This document shows positions 25,707 to 36,422 of a stretch of 64,000 bases of DNA, one piece after another (within the stretch, counting starts at the first letter, position 1; every line of letters begins with the position of its first letter). Below the pieces are notes generated by a model that worked only from the letters and a program-made list of their open reading frames with translations, ran no database searches and had not been told where the DNA came from. A program made the position numbers and the translations under genes. This stretch comes from Coprobacillaceae bacterium UN01-12pH3A (lineage in GTDB: Bacteria > Bacillota_I > Bacilli_A > Erysipelotrichales > Coprobacillaceae), in assembly GCA_027676805.1 (NCBI GenBank), contig JAQENU010000006.1:124001-188000 (forward strand), given 5' to 3'.

Positions 25707-25738
25707 AAAAAACACCCCATATTCATTCATATGAGGCA
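25707..25738 (-). terminator. recR terminator abutting the bofA-like start codon
   Basis: On the minus strand TGCCTCATAT and ATATGGGGTG form a 10-bp stem with G-U wobbles, loop GAATGA, then six Ts and the ATG of the BofA-like gene. Confidence 0.6.
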
Positions 25739-25753
25739 TTTATTTTATTAAGA

Positions 25754-26347
25754 CTAAATTTTTCTTCTTCCTTCAAATGATTTTAGTAAAGTCAGTTCAT
25801 CTGCATAATCCAAATTACTTCCGATCGGGAGACCGTTTGCGATACGGGTTACATTGACATTTTTATTGCTTAATAGTTTAGATAAGTATAAAGCTGTCGT
25901 TTCCCCATTACGTGTAGGATTGGTAGCAATAATCACTTCCTGTACATCTTCTAAGCGATTTAGTAAGCTTATGATATTAAGGTCTTCAATCATTACACCA
26001 TCCATGATTGAAACAACGCCATGCAAAACATGATAAAGACCTTTGTATTCTTTCATCTTTTCCATCGCATAAATATCTTTAGGTGTTTCGACAACACAAA
26101 TCATCGAAGTGTCACGAGTTGGATCTTTGCAGATCTCACATAAATCATCTTCACAGATATTTCCGCATTGCTTGCAGTAATGGATATTTTCCTTTACTGC
26201 CGTAAGAGCTTTTGCGAAATGTTCTGTATCCGTTTCTTTCATTGATAAAACATGGTAAGCAAGCCTTTCAGCATTTTTATTTCCAATTCCCGGAAGCTGC
26301 TTAAAGCAGTCAATCAATTGCTGAAAACTTTCTGGATATTGAAGCAT
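25754..26347 (-). CDS. recR: Recombination mediator RecR
   Basis: This 197-residue protein has a helix-hairpin-helix (FKQLPGIGNKNAERLAYHVL), a zinc finger CKQCGNICEDDLCEIC (about 57-72) and a Toprim domain with CVVETPKDIYAME and ATNPTRNGETTALYL. It acts with RecO and RecF in gap repair. It directly follows the YbaB gene with a one-base overlap, as in most Firmicutes. Confidence 0.97.
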   Translation of the reverse strand: MLQYPESFQQLIDCFKQLPGIGNKNAERLAYHVLSMKETDTEHFAKALTAVKENIHYCKQCGNICEDDLCEICKDPTRDTSMICVVETPKDIYAMEKMKEYKGLYHVLHGVVSIMDGVMIEDLNIISLLNRLEDVQEVIIATNPTRNGETTALYLSKLLSNKNVNVTRIANGLPIGSNLDYADELTLLKSFEGRRKI

Positions 26348-26655
26348 TAAAATAATCCTGACATATTGGCTCCGCCAGTTGCAGCGTCAATTGCTTTTTC
26401 TCTTTCATCACGCACTTTTTTTACGGTTTCATTGATTGTGATCATCAAGAGATCTTCTAATACTTCTTTACCATCTTTATCTAACAATTCTTCATCAATA
26501 GTTAAAGATGTAATTTTAAGATTACCATCAATCACACCTTTGATTGCTCCATCTGCACTTTGAAATTCTACTTCTTTTTCATCATACTCTTTTTTGATTT
26601 TATCTAATTTTTTCTGCATCACTTGTGCTTGTTTCATTAATTGATTAAAGTTCAT
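26347..26655 (-). CDS. Nucleoid-associated protein YbaB/EbfC
   Basis: This 102-residue protein begins MNFNQLMKQAQVMQKKLDKI, has VEFQSADGAIKGVIDGNLKI in the central sheet and ends in MSGLF, the typical YbaB/EbfC sequence. These dimers bind DNA without strong sequence specificity. It is encoded between dnaX and recR, the conserved position. Confidence 0.95.
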   Translation of the reverse strand: MNFNQLMKQAQVMQKKLDKIKKEYDEKEVEFQSADGAIKGVIDGNLKITSLTIDEELLDKDGKEVLEDLLMITINETVKKVRDEREKAIDAATGGANMSGLF

Positions 26656-26658
26656 ATT

Positions 26659-28572
26659 TTATTCTCCTTTTATTTCGACTAAATCACCAAACAGCTTAAC
26701 GCCAAATGCTTCAGCTTCGCTTAATGTTTTTTCTTCATCTTTCTTTTCAACAATATGGATATGACTTAATTGAATCGGTTTTGGTTCCGGCAGCTGCTGA
26801 TTTCGTTTTAATTCGATAAAACGATTTCGCATCACAGGCCATTCTTCTTTTAGTACTGCAATAAATTCCAGCTCCATACCTAATATTTCCAATAAGAATT
26901 GTTTCAATTCTAAATAATAATTACCGTTGTTGATTTGATTGACCATCGGCTGAAATTCAAAGGCAATCACTAAACCATTGCTGCTGGCAGCAACAGGCTG
27001 TCCATCACATAACATAGACGCCAGCTTCGCTGTATTTAAATTAAACTTATAGCGCTGAATCACACTCCACTTTTCCTGTATATCCATCAGCACCTTTTTG
27101 TTGGCTTGCACTAAGATATTTAAAATATCATTAAAATCGACTTCCACATTATTTATATTCATTTCTTCTTTAAATGAAGATGTTGGTTGAATCGTCTTCA
27201 CAGTCTCATTTTTTAAGACAGGTTCCTCATTTATTAAAAAATCGATATCTTCTATTTTTTCAAATTTTATTGGTGATTCGTTATACACCAGTATTTCCTC
27301 TTGAATGGGTTCAGCGATTTCGACTATAGGTTCTTCTGTCCCTTCATTTTCAATATTCAAATCAGCAGACTTCAATCTTACTTCTTCTGTTTTTTCAATA
27401 ATCGGTGTTTTTTCTATTTTTACTGTTTCTTCTTTAATCGGTGATTTTATTAATTCTTTCTGAACAGTTTCAACTATAATTTTCTTCTCTTCAGTCACCT
27501 TATTCGCAATTTTCAGCATTGCTAATTCAAAATATAACTTAGCGTTTGAGGCAAATTTGTACTGCTGATCCGCTTGAATTAAAATATCAATATATGTAAA
27601 GGTTTCCTCTGCGGTAATGTAAGGAACAATCCCTTCTATTTCTTCCTGCTTTAAAACAAAAAGACAATCCACATCCTGTGTATTTTTATAAATAATTATA
27701 TCTTTTAAAATATCGATTAAATCTGTCGTCAATCGCTTTACATCAATGCCTGTTTGAAACATTTCTTCAATACGATTTAATATCACTGGAATATCTTTAT
27801 TCATCAGTGATTTTAGAAAAGATAATTTTTGAGCAGAGGATACAATTCCATAAATTTCATTAATATCTTTAACAGTTAAATGACTTGAATAGGCAAGACA
27901 TTGTTCTAAGATGCTTAATGCGTCACGCATACCTCCATCTGCCAAAGATGCGACTAATTCTAATGCTTCTCTTTCACATTGAATATTTTCGCCTTCCAAA
28001 ACGGTTTCTAATCTTTCTACGATCGACTGATCATTAATCTTACTGAAATCAAATCGCTGACAACGCGAAATAATTGTCGGCAATATCTTATGTGGCTCGG
28101 TTGTCGCTAAAACAAATACAACATGTGCCGGCGGTTCTTCCAAAGTTTTTAATAAGGCATTAAATGCCCCCGTAGACATCATGTGAACTTCATCGATGAT
28201 ATAAACTTTATACTTTCCTTCAATAGGCGCATATTTTACTTTTTCAATCAGATCACGAACTTCATCTACTCCATTATTACTCGCTGCATCAATTTCCACA
28301 ATATCCGGATGTGTTCCATTCATAATTGAGATACAGTTTTCACATTCATCACAAGGGATGTTTTCTTTATTTTCACAAGTACAATTAATTGCTTTTGCTA
28401 ATATTTTTGCAACGGTTGTTTTCCCCGTTCCACGTGGTCCACAGAAAAGATAAGCATGAGCAATTTTATTTTGTTTTACTGCATTTTTCAATGTCTTAAC
28501 AATGTGTTGCTGCCCAGCTAATTCTTCAAAATTTTGTGGTCTATAAGAACGATATAAAGCTTTATATGCCAT
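26659..28572 (-). CDS. dnaX: DNA polymerase III subunits gamma and tau
   Basis: This 637-residue clamp-loader ATPase has Walker A GPRGTGKTT (about 46), zinc-binding CTCENKENIPCDECENC, Walker B YIIDEVHMMS and sensor motif ATTEPHKILPTIISRCQRF. Residues 370-480 form an acidic, Pro/Val-rich linker, and a C-terminal domain completes the tau form. GGGGGTG precedes the ATG. It is the first protein of the conserved dnaX-ybaB-recR unit. Confidence 0.96.
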   Translation of the reverse strand: MAYKALYRSYRPQNFEELAGQQHIVKTLKNAVKQNKIAHAYLFCGPRGTGKTTVAKILAKAINCTCENKENIPCDECENCISIMNGTHPDIVEIDAASNNGVDEVRDLIEKVKYAPIEGKYKVYIIDEVHMMSTGAFNALLKTLEEPPAHVVFVLATTEPHKILPTIISRCQRFDFSKINDQSIVERLETVLEGENIQCEREALELVASLADGGMRDALSILEQCLAYSSHLTVKDINEIYGIVSSAQKLSFLKSLMNKDIPVILNRIEEMFQTGIDVKRLTTDLIDILKDIIIYKNTQDVDCLFVLKQEEIEGIVPYITAEETFTYIDILIQADQQYKFASNAKLYFELAMLKIANKVTEEKKIIVETVQKELIKSPIKEETVKIEKTPIIEKTEEVRLKSADLNIENEGTEEPIVEIAEPIQEEILVYNESPIKFEKIEDIDFLINEEPVLKNETVKTIQPTSSFKEEMNINNVEVDFNDILNILVQANKKVLMDIQEKWSVIQRYKFNLNTAKLASMLCDGQPVAASSNGLVIAFEFQPMVNQINNGNYYLELKQFLLEILGMELEFIAVLKEEWPVMRNRFIELKRNQQLPEPKPIQLSHIHIVEKKDEEKTLSEAEAFGVKLFGDLVEIKGE

Positions 28573-28621
28573 AGACGCACCCCCTTGTTTGTATTATACA
28601 ATATCTTTTAATTTTTATATA

Positions 28622-29074
28622 TTATTTTCTTTTTTTCTTAAAATAATCGGTCATAATTTGTGAACATTGATTTTCTAATATACCACCATAAAATATAGGG
28701 ATATGATTAATTTCTGTTTTTCTATATTGTAATAAAATAGATTCAAGGCTAATAAAGCGATGATCTGCTGCACCATAAACTACTTTTCGTAATCTGGCAT
28801 TGATAATCGCTCCCGTACACATCATACAGGGTTCAAAAGTTACGTACATATCACAATCTAATAAATATGGTGAATTTAAGACCTGACATGCCTGCTGGAT
28901 AGCTAATATTTCTGCATGTGCTGTGGCATCATGATGACTTTCTTTTAAGTTATATGCCGCAGCTATTAGTTTTCCATTTTTAACGATAATCGCCCCAACC
29001 GGAACTTCATCTTTTTCATATGCAATTTTTGCTTTTTCCAGAGCTTCGCTCATATAGACCTGATCTATATTCAT
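28622..29074 (-). CDS. tadA: tRNA-specific adenosine deaminase TadA
   Basis: This 150-residue cytidine-deaminase-fold enzyme makes inosine at position 34 of tRNA-Arg. HAEILAI supplies the zinc-binding His and the catalytic Glu, and PCMMCTGAI supplies the two zinc cysteines. NLKESHHDATAHAEI matches TadA. SD GAGGA precedes the ATG. It lies between the SRP RNA gene and dnaX, the usual order in Firmicutes. Confidence 0.95.
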   Translation of the reverse strand: MNIDQVYMSEALEKAKIAYEKDEVPVGAIIVKNGKLIAAAYNLKESHHDATAHAEILAIQQACQVLNSPYLLDCDMYVTFEPCMMCTGAIINARLRKVVYGAADHRFISLESILLQYRKTEINHIPIFYGGILENQCSQIMTDYFKKKRK

Positions 29075-29100
29075 AATTCTTTCCTCTTTATAATTTAAAA

Positions 29101-29180
29101 GCCACTACACATAGATAGGGATTCTTAATGCTGCTACCTTCCGGTCCTGACATGGTTCGAATATTTCTATTGTAATGGCA
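29101..29180 (-). ncRNA. ffs: Signal recognition particle RNA (small bacterial 4.5S type)
   Basis: On the minus strand the apical-loop signature ATGTCAGG-A-CCGGAAGG-TAGCAGCAT (29153-29128) is unmistakable. The ends close as a long hairpin, GCCATTAC pairing with GTAGTGGC. The 80-nt length indicates the minimal form lacking the Alu domain. A strong promoter ends 7 bp before the 5' end. Confidence 0.93.
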
Positions 29181-29186
29181 TGAATT

Positions 29187-29215
29187 ATTATAACATTGAA
29201 TCTGTCTTCCGTCAA
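29187..29215 (-). promoter_or_regulatory. SRP RNA promoter
   Basis: TTGACG (29215-29210), a 17-bp spacer and TATAAT (29192-29187) form a near-consensus promoter placing the start at about 29180. Confidence 0.8.
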
Positions 29216-29248
29216 TATATATTACTTCTTTTCATTATACTATTAAAA

Positions 29249-29264
29249 TGTTTCACGTGAAACA
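29249..29264. other. parS site 1
   Basis: TGTTTCACGTGAAACA, a perfect 16-bp palindrome identical to the consensus parS sequence bound by ParB/Spo0J. It lies between the SRP RNA promoter and the serS stop, about 11 kb from oriC. Confidence 0.9.
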
Positions 29265-29281
29265 AAAAGAAGCAGGAGATC

Positions 29282-30568
29282 CTACTTCTTCTTCGCTATT
29301 TTTTCTTTACCACCCATATATGGCTGTAATGCTTTTGGTATATCAATGCTTCCATCTTCATTTAAGTTGTTTTCTAAAAACGCAATCAACATACGAGGTG
29401 GAGCTACTACTGTATTATTCAATGTATGAGCAAAATATTTACCCTCTTTCCCATTAACACGAATTCCTAATCTTCTTGCTTGGGCATCTGTTAAATTTGA
29501 GCAGCTTCCAACTTCAAAATATTTTTGCTGTCTTGGTGACCATGCTTCAACATCGATACTTTTACATTTCAAATCCGCTAAATCTCCTGAACAGCATTCT
29601 AATGTTCTTACAGGAACATCAAGTGATCTAAAGAAGTCAACTGTATTCTGATATAATTTTTCAAACCACATCTTGCTTTCATCTGGATGACATACAACAA
29701 TCATTTCTTGTTTTTCAAATTGGTGTATACGATAAATTCCTCTTTCTTCGATACCATGTGCTCCTTTTTCTTTTCTGAAACATGGAGAATATGATGTATA
29801 CGTATAAGGAAGTTTATTTTCATCAAGGATCGTATCAATAAATTTACCGATCATTGAATGTTCACTTGTACCGATTAAATATAGATCTTCTCCTTCAATC
29901 TTATACATCATCTCATCCATTTCATTAAAGCTCATAACTCCGGTAACTACATTGCTTCTGATCATATAAGGTGGAATCACATAAGTAAATCCTCTATCAA
30001 TCATAAAATCTCTTGCATAAGATAATATAGCTGAATGTAATCGTGCTACATCTCCCATTAAATAATAAAATCCATTTCCGGCAACTTTTCCGGCACTATC
30101 CATATCTATTCCATCTAATGCTTCCATAATCTCTGTATGATATGGCACATCAAATGGTTTTAATGCTGGTTCTCCAAATTTTTCGATTTCTACATTTTCA
30201 CTGTCATCTTTTCCAATAGGAACAGTATCATCGATAAAGTTAGGAATCTGCATCATCAGTTCTTTTAATTTTTTGCTTAATTCATCCTCTTTTACTTCTA
30301 ACTGTGAAAGTTCATCTGCCATTTCATTTACTTTTTTCTTATTTTCTTCGGCTTTATCTTTTTCACCGTTTCTCATGAACTGTCCAATTTCCTTGCTTAA
30401 AGCATTTCTTTGGCTTCTGATTTCACTCGCTCTTGTTAAAGCGGCACGATAATCAACATCTAATTGCAAAGCTTCATCCACAATATGCAGTTTGTGATCC
30501 TGAAACTTCTTTTTCATGTTTTCTTTCACACGTTCAGGCTCTGCTCTTAAAATTGCTATATCTATCAT
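29282..30568 (-). CDS. serS: Seryl-tRNA synthetase
   Basis: This 428-residue class II synthetase has an N-terminal coiled-coil arm (about 25-105, rich in K/E/L heptads) that grips the tRNA-Ser variable arm. Motif 2 lies in FRKEKGAHGIEERGIYRIHQF and motif 3 near NNTVVAPPRMLIAFLEN. The start was moved to the ATG at 30568, with AAGGAGG upstream; the reading from 30622 would begin in the terminator of the T-box leader. Confidence 0.97.
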   Translation of the reverse strand: MIDIAILRAEPERVKENMKKKFQDHKLHIVDEALQLDVDYRAALTRASEIRSQRNALSKEIGQFMRNGEKDKAEENKKKVNEMADELSQLEVKEDELSKKLKELMMQIPNFIDDTVPIGKDDSENVEIEKFGEPALKPFDVPYHTEIMEALDGIDMDSAGKVAGNGFYYLMGDVARLHSAILSYARDFMIDRGFTYVIPPYMIRSNVVTGVMSFNEMDEMMYKIEGEDLYLIGTSEHSMIGKFIDTILDENKLPYTYTSYSPCFRKEKGAHGIEERGIYRIHQFEKQEMIVVCHPDESKMWFEKLYQNTVDFFRSLDVPVRTLECCSGDLADLKCKSIDVEAWSPRQQKYFEVGSCSNLTDAQARRLGIRVNGKEGKYFAHTLNNTVVAPPRMLIAFLENNLNEDGSIDIPKALQPYMGGKEKIAKKK

Positions 30569-30589
30569 AAATAAATCCTCCTTATATAA

Positions 30590-30775
30590 AATAAAAAACA
30601 CCTCATCAAGGGACGAATACATCGTGGTGCCACCCTATTTCGTAAGCAATGCTTACCTTCATTAGATAACGGCTAATGCCGGAAATGATTACTTCATTCA
30701 TCATTTCACTCCTAGGTTGATTTCTATAAAGATCATTACTATTTTACACCAACCAATAGCTCTCTTTAAATGACT
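30590..30775 (-). promoter_or_regulatory. T-box leader of serS
   Basis: The leader has Stem I AGAGAGC with GGTTGGTG, specifier TCA (Ser) in GAAA-TCA-ACC at 30720-30718, the T-box AGGGTGGCACCACG (30636-30623), and a terminator stem formed by CACCACG and downstream GAGGTG followed by six Ts at about 30593-30598. Uncharged tRNA-Ser(UGA) is the expected inducer. Confidence 0.92.
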
Positions 30776-30811
30776 GCTTTATATACTTATCCTAATCTTC
30801 GATTTATTTGT

Positions 30812-30840
30812 ATTATACTATAATATTTTTTACAAAACAA
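30812..30840 (-). promoter_or_regulatory. serS promoter
   Basis: TTGTTT (30840-30835), a 17-bp spacer and TATAAT (30817-30812) lie directly upstream of the T-box leader. Confidence 0.75.
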
Positions 30841-30866
30841 CCCTTCTTTATACTTTCATTTTAAAT

Positions 30867-31367
30867 TTATTTAAAGATATATTCTTTTATCCTTTGATCA
30901 AATAAAGGCCAAAGAACTGGGATAAATTGCTTATGATTGTACATATCTTCTAATTCGTTTAAATTAACTTGTGCTGCTGAAATAGTTTCACCTTTTTGTA
31001 ATACAATATCTTTCAAACGAAAATCATAATGTAAGATATAAGAATAATATATATTTCTTCCTATAAACCTTTTATCAAATAATTGCAACTGTGATAAATC
31101 TGCTTCTATTCCTGTTTCTTCCAGCAATTCTCTTTTTGCCGCTTCTAAATGATTTTCACCGGCAATAACTGCACCACCGGTACATTCCCAATATGAACCA
31201 TAAAAATCTTTATTTGGATCGCGCTGAGTAATTAATAGCTTTTTGTTATGATTTACTGTCCATACGGTCACTATTAATTGATATTCTCCCTCCCGCATTT
31301 TAATACCACGATTACATATCTTTCCTGTTTTATTTTCATATTGATCATAAATATCGATTTGTTCCAT
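30867..31367 (-). CDS. NUDIX hydrolase, paralogue B
   Basis: This 166-residue protein has a complete Nudix box, GGAVIAGENHLEAAKRELL followed by EETGIE (the G-x5-E-x7-REL-x-EE-x-G-I pattern). The N-terminus, a DIYDQY...RG-x(4)-EG-Y block followed by LIVTVWTVN, resembles NUDIX proteins that hydrolyse nucleotide sugars or oxidised nucleotides; the substrate is not evident. It is a tandem paralogue of the next gene upstream. Both start with the same type of N-terminus, and both have an AGGAGG and a parS palindrome at the same distance upstream, so gene and parS were duplicated together. Confidence 0.88.
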   Translation of the reverse strand: MEQIDIYDQYENKTGKICNRGIKMREGEYQLIVTVWTVNHNKKLLITQRDPNKDFYGSYWECTGGAVIAGENHLEAAKRELLEETGIEADLSQLQLFDKRFIGRNIYYSYILHYDFRLKDIVLQKGETISAAQVNLNELEDMYNHKQFIPVLWPLFDQRIKEYIFK

Positions 31368-31380
31368 TATCTCCTCCTAA

Positions 31381-31396
31381 TGTTTCACGTGAAACA
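31381..31396. other. parS site 2
   Basis: TGTTTCACGTGAAACA, perfect parS palindrome, 14 bp upstream of the start of NUDIX paralogue B and directly before its SD. Confidence 0.92.
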
Positions 31397-31399
31397 TTA

Positions 31400-31888
31400 C
31401 TATTCAAATAGTTTAGTTTTCTTTACACGTTCCCATGCTCTTGATACAAACTGACTTTTACTTACTAATTCTAATAGTTCTTCTTTTGTTGCCTTTCTAA
31501 CAGCAATAGTCTCTCCTTCCTGCAAACAAATACCATCAAGATTAAAGTTATGGTGATATACATATATATCATAAATAGACTGATCCATTAAAAAGTGTCC
31601 TATCTTTTCCAAATCACTTTTATCAGCTTTTAATCCAGTTTCTTCATATAATTCTCGAATAGCTCCCTCTATGCTGGATTCTCCGGCAATTACTGATCCT
31701 CCCGTACATTCCCACAACAAACCAAATGGCTTATTTTTATCTCGCTGTGTAATCAAAATTTCATTTTGATCATTGATTGTCCATATTTCTACCACAAGAT
31801 GATATTTTCCTTCTGGCAAAGGCTGTCCTCTTATTCCTATTTCATTTAATTTATTTCCATTCTGATCATATAAGTCCCATTTTTCCAT
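31400..31888 (-). CDS. NUDIX hydrolase, paralogue A
   Basis: The 162-residue paralogue of the adjacent gene starts with WDLYDQNGNK and LPEGKYHLVVEIWTIN and has a full Nudix box GGSVIAGESSIEGAIRELY followed by EETGLK. All metal-binding glutamates are present. No transmembrane or signal segment is visible, so it is cytoplasmic. The small NUDIX pair could sanitise nucleotides near the replication genes, but location is not evidence of function. AGGAGG precedes the ATG, and parS site 3 lies 16 bp upstream. Confidence 0.88.
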   Translation of the reverse strand: MEKWDLYDQNGNKLNEIGIRGQPLPEGKYHLVVEIWTINDQNEILITQRDKNKPFGLLWECTGGSVIAGESSIEGAIRELYEETGLKADKSDLEKIGHFLMDQSIYDIYVYHHNFNLDGICLQEGETIAVRKATKEELLELVSKSQFVSRAWERVKKTKLFE

Positions 31889-31903
31889 TAGCTTCCTCCT
31901 TAA

Positions 31904-31919
31904 TGTTTCACGTGAAACA
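31904..31919. other. parS site 3
   Basis: TGTTTCACGTGAAACA, perfect parS palindrome, in the same position relative to NUDIX paralogue A as site 2 is to paralogue B. Confidence 0.92.
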
Positions 31920-31965
31920 TTAATATATATAAATTATATCATTGATTAAATTTAAATTAAATCAA

Positions 31966-32001
31966 AAAAATACCTCGTAAGATATTCTTACAAGGTATTT
32001 A
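31966..32001 (-). terminator. gyrA terminator
   Basis: AAATACCT-C-GTAAGA and TCTT-ACA-AGGTATTT form a long stem with a T-run on the minus strand, immediately downstream of gyrA. Confidence 0.8.
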
Positions 32002-32004
32002 ATC

Positions 32005-34473
32005 TTATTCTTCTATTATTTCCTCTTCATCCTCAGCTTCAGCTTTTTCAACAACCTCAACAGTTGAAACCTTAGATCCGTCAGCAACTTTAATTAAACG
32101 AACTCCCTGAGTATTACGTCCGGCTGTTTTAACCTGATCCATTGGTAGACGGATAATAATACCTGCATCTGTAATAATCAAAAGATCTTCATCTCCGTTA
32201 ACTGCTCTTAATGAAACAATATTACCATTCTTTTCTGTGGCATTCAAAGTTTTGACCCCTTTACCACCACGATTAGATTTACGATATTCATCGATTGGAG
32301 ACATTTTTCCATATCCCTTTTCTGTGACTACCATGATATATTGTCCTTCTTTATCTGTTGTCATACCAACAACATAGCCGCCATCCGTATTAATCCCTTT
32401 TACTCCGGAAGCTGTACGTCCCATTGGTCGTACACCACTTTCATCGAAGCGAACCAATTTACCATTAGAAGATGCAATTAAAATTTCATCTTGTCCGCTT
32501 GTCATTTTAACTGTTACTAATTCATCATCTTCTTTTAATGTAATAGCAATTTTACCAGATTGACGAATATTTTCAAATTCTTCTACACTGACACGTTTTA
32601 CTAATCCTTTTTTAGTAGCAAAGAATAAATAGCTTTCAGTGAAGTTTTCTTCTTTGAAATGTTCTCTTGAAATGCTGATCATGGATTTAATTGATTCATC
32701 TTTATCAAGATTCAATAGATTAATGACTGGCAATCCTTTAGCTGTACGTCCAAATTCAGGAATCTGATATCCTCTTAAACGATATACTTTACCAAAGTTT
32801 GTAAAGAATAACAGGTCGTCATGAGTTCCCATGTTAATCATCTGATCAACCACATCATCATTATTCGTTGCCATTCCTTTGATACCACGTCCTCCTCTGT
32901 TTTGAGTTTTATAGGTATCTACCGGCTGACGTTTAACGTAACCATTTGTTGTTAAAGAAATAATGATATCTTCTACTGGAATCAAATCTTCATCTTCTAA
33001 ATCAAATGTTCCTTGAATAATTTCTGTTCTTCTAGGATCACTGTATTTATCTCTGATTTCTAATAATTCTGTTTCGATAATCGCAATAATTCTTTCAATA
33101 TTATTTAGAATATCTTGTAAATCTGCAATTACTTCTAATAAATGCTGGTATTCGTTTAAGATTTTTTCTCTTTCCAAACCGGCTAAACGCTGCAACTGCA
33201 TTTCACGAATGGCTTTTGCTTGTTTATCCGATAAACCAAATTCGCTCATTAGACGTCCTTGAATATCTTCAGTCGTTCTTGAACTGCGAATTAAATTAAT
33301 AATCGCATCAATATTATCTAAAGCAATCTTTAATCCTTCTAAGATATGAGCTCTTTCCTGTGCTTTTCTTAATTCAAATTGAGTTCTGCGGCGAATAACT
33401 TCTTCTTGGTGTTCTAAATAGTTTGTGATAATGTCTTTGATTCCCAAGGTTTTAGGTTCATTGTTAACCAAAGCAATCATATTAACACCAAATGTTGTTT
33501 GTAATGCTGTCAGTTTATATAACTGATTCAATAAAACCTCAGGCTGAACATCTTTTCTTAATTCAATAACGACACGGATTCCTTCACGATTCGATTCATC
33601 ACGAAGATCCGTTATCCCTTCGATTCTTTTTTCTCTTACATGTTCAGCGATCTTTTCAATTAATCGTGCTTTATTCACCTGATAAGGCAATTCATTAACA
33701 ATAATTGATTTTTTTCCGTTACTGCTTTCAACAATATCAGTTTTAGCACGCATAATAACAAGACCGTTTCCGGTTTCATAAGCTTTTTTAATGGCAGATT
33801 TACCTAAAATATAAGCTCCGGTTGGAAAATCCGGTCCATGCAGATAGTCTTCCATCAATTCTGTAACAGTAATATCAGGATTTTTAGCGACTGCCAAAAC
33901 TGCATCAATCGCTTCCCCTAAATTATGTGGGGGAATATTGGTTGCCATCCCAACCGCGATTCCGGTAGATCCATTAACAATTAGATTAGGAAATCTTGCC
34001 GGCAATACTTCCGGTTCCTGTTCCTCGCCATCATAGTTGGCTATAAAGTTAATCGTATCTTTATTGATATCACGAACCATTTCCATAGATAATTTTGACA
34101 TTCTTGCTTCAGTATAACGCTGAGCGGCAGCACCATCTCCATCGATTGATCCAAAGTTTCCATGTCCATCAACTAACATATAGCGATATGAGAAATCCTG
34201 TGCCATTCTAACTAAGGCATCATAGATAGAAGAGTCTCCATGAGGATGGTATTTCCCCATAACTTCCCCTACGATACGGGCAGATTTCTTATATGGTTTA
34301 TCACAATAAGCACCTAATTCATTCATTCCGTATACAATACGTCTTTGTACTGGTTTTAACCCATCACGTACATCGGGCAAAGCTCTAGCGACAATAACGG
34401 ACATTGAGTATTCCAAGAATGAACGTTTCATTTCTTGTGTTAATTTAGTTTGCTTTATTCCTCTTTCTTCCAT
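32005..34473 (-). CDS. gyrA: DNA gyrase subunit A
   Basis: This 822-residue protein has catalytic Tyr in [12 protein letters not shown] (about 125) and quinolone-resistance region [17 protein letters not shown] with the usual drug-sensitive Ser and Asp. The C-terminal beta-pinwheel includes a GyrA-box version, QNRGGRG, which identifies it as GyrA rather than ParC. It ends in an acidic tail. It follows gyrB by 14 bp and is the last gene of the yaaA-recF-gyrB-gyrA unit. Confidence 0.97.
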   Translation of the reverse strand: MEERGIKQTKLTQEMKRSFLEYSMSVIVARALPDVRDGLKPVQRRIVYGMNELGAYCDKPYKKSARIVGEVMGKYHPHGDSSIYDALVRMAQDFSYRYMLVDGHGNFGSIDGDGAAAQRYTEARMSKLSMEMVRDINKDTINFIANYDGEEQEPEVLPARFPNLIVNGSTGIAVGMATNIPPHNLGEAIDAVLAVAKNPDITVTELMEDYLHGPDFPTGAYILGKSAIKKAYETGNGLVIMRAKTDIVESSNGKKSIIVNELPYQVNKARLIEKIAEHVREKRIEGITDLRDESNREGIRVVIELRKDVQPEVLLNQLYKLTALQTTFGVNMIALVNNEPKTLGIKDIITNYLEHQEEVIRRRTQFELRKAQERAHILEGLKIALDNIDAIINLIRSSRTTEDIQGRLMSEFGLSDKQAKAIREMQLQRLAGLEREKILNEYQHLLEVIADLQDILNNIERIIAIIETELLEIRDKYSDPRRTEIIQGTFDLEDEDLIPVEDIIISLTTNGYVKRQPVDTYKTQNRGGRGIKGMATNNDDVVDQMINMGTHDDLLFFTNFGKVYRLRGYQIPEFGRTAKGLPVINLLNLDKDESIKSMISISREHFKEENFTESYLFFATKKGLVKRVSVEEFENIRQSGKIAITLKEDDELVTVKMTSGQDEILIASSNGKLVRFDESGVRPMGRTASGVKGINTDGGYVVGMTTDKEGQYIMVVTEKGYGKMSPIDEYRKSNRGGKGVKTLNATEKNGNIVSLRAVNGDEDLLIITDAGIIIRLPMDQVKTAGRNTQGVRLIKVADGSKVSTVEVVEKAEAEDEEEIIEE

Positions 34474-34487
34474 AATTGTTCCTTTCC

Positions 34488-36419
<1,932 letters not shown>

Positions 36420-36422
36420 CTA

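Noticed and set aside
31381..31396. TGTTTCACGTGAAACA as a simple terminator or operator hairpin
   Set aside because: There is no T-run, it precedes a gene, and the sequence is exactly parS at three places near oriC.
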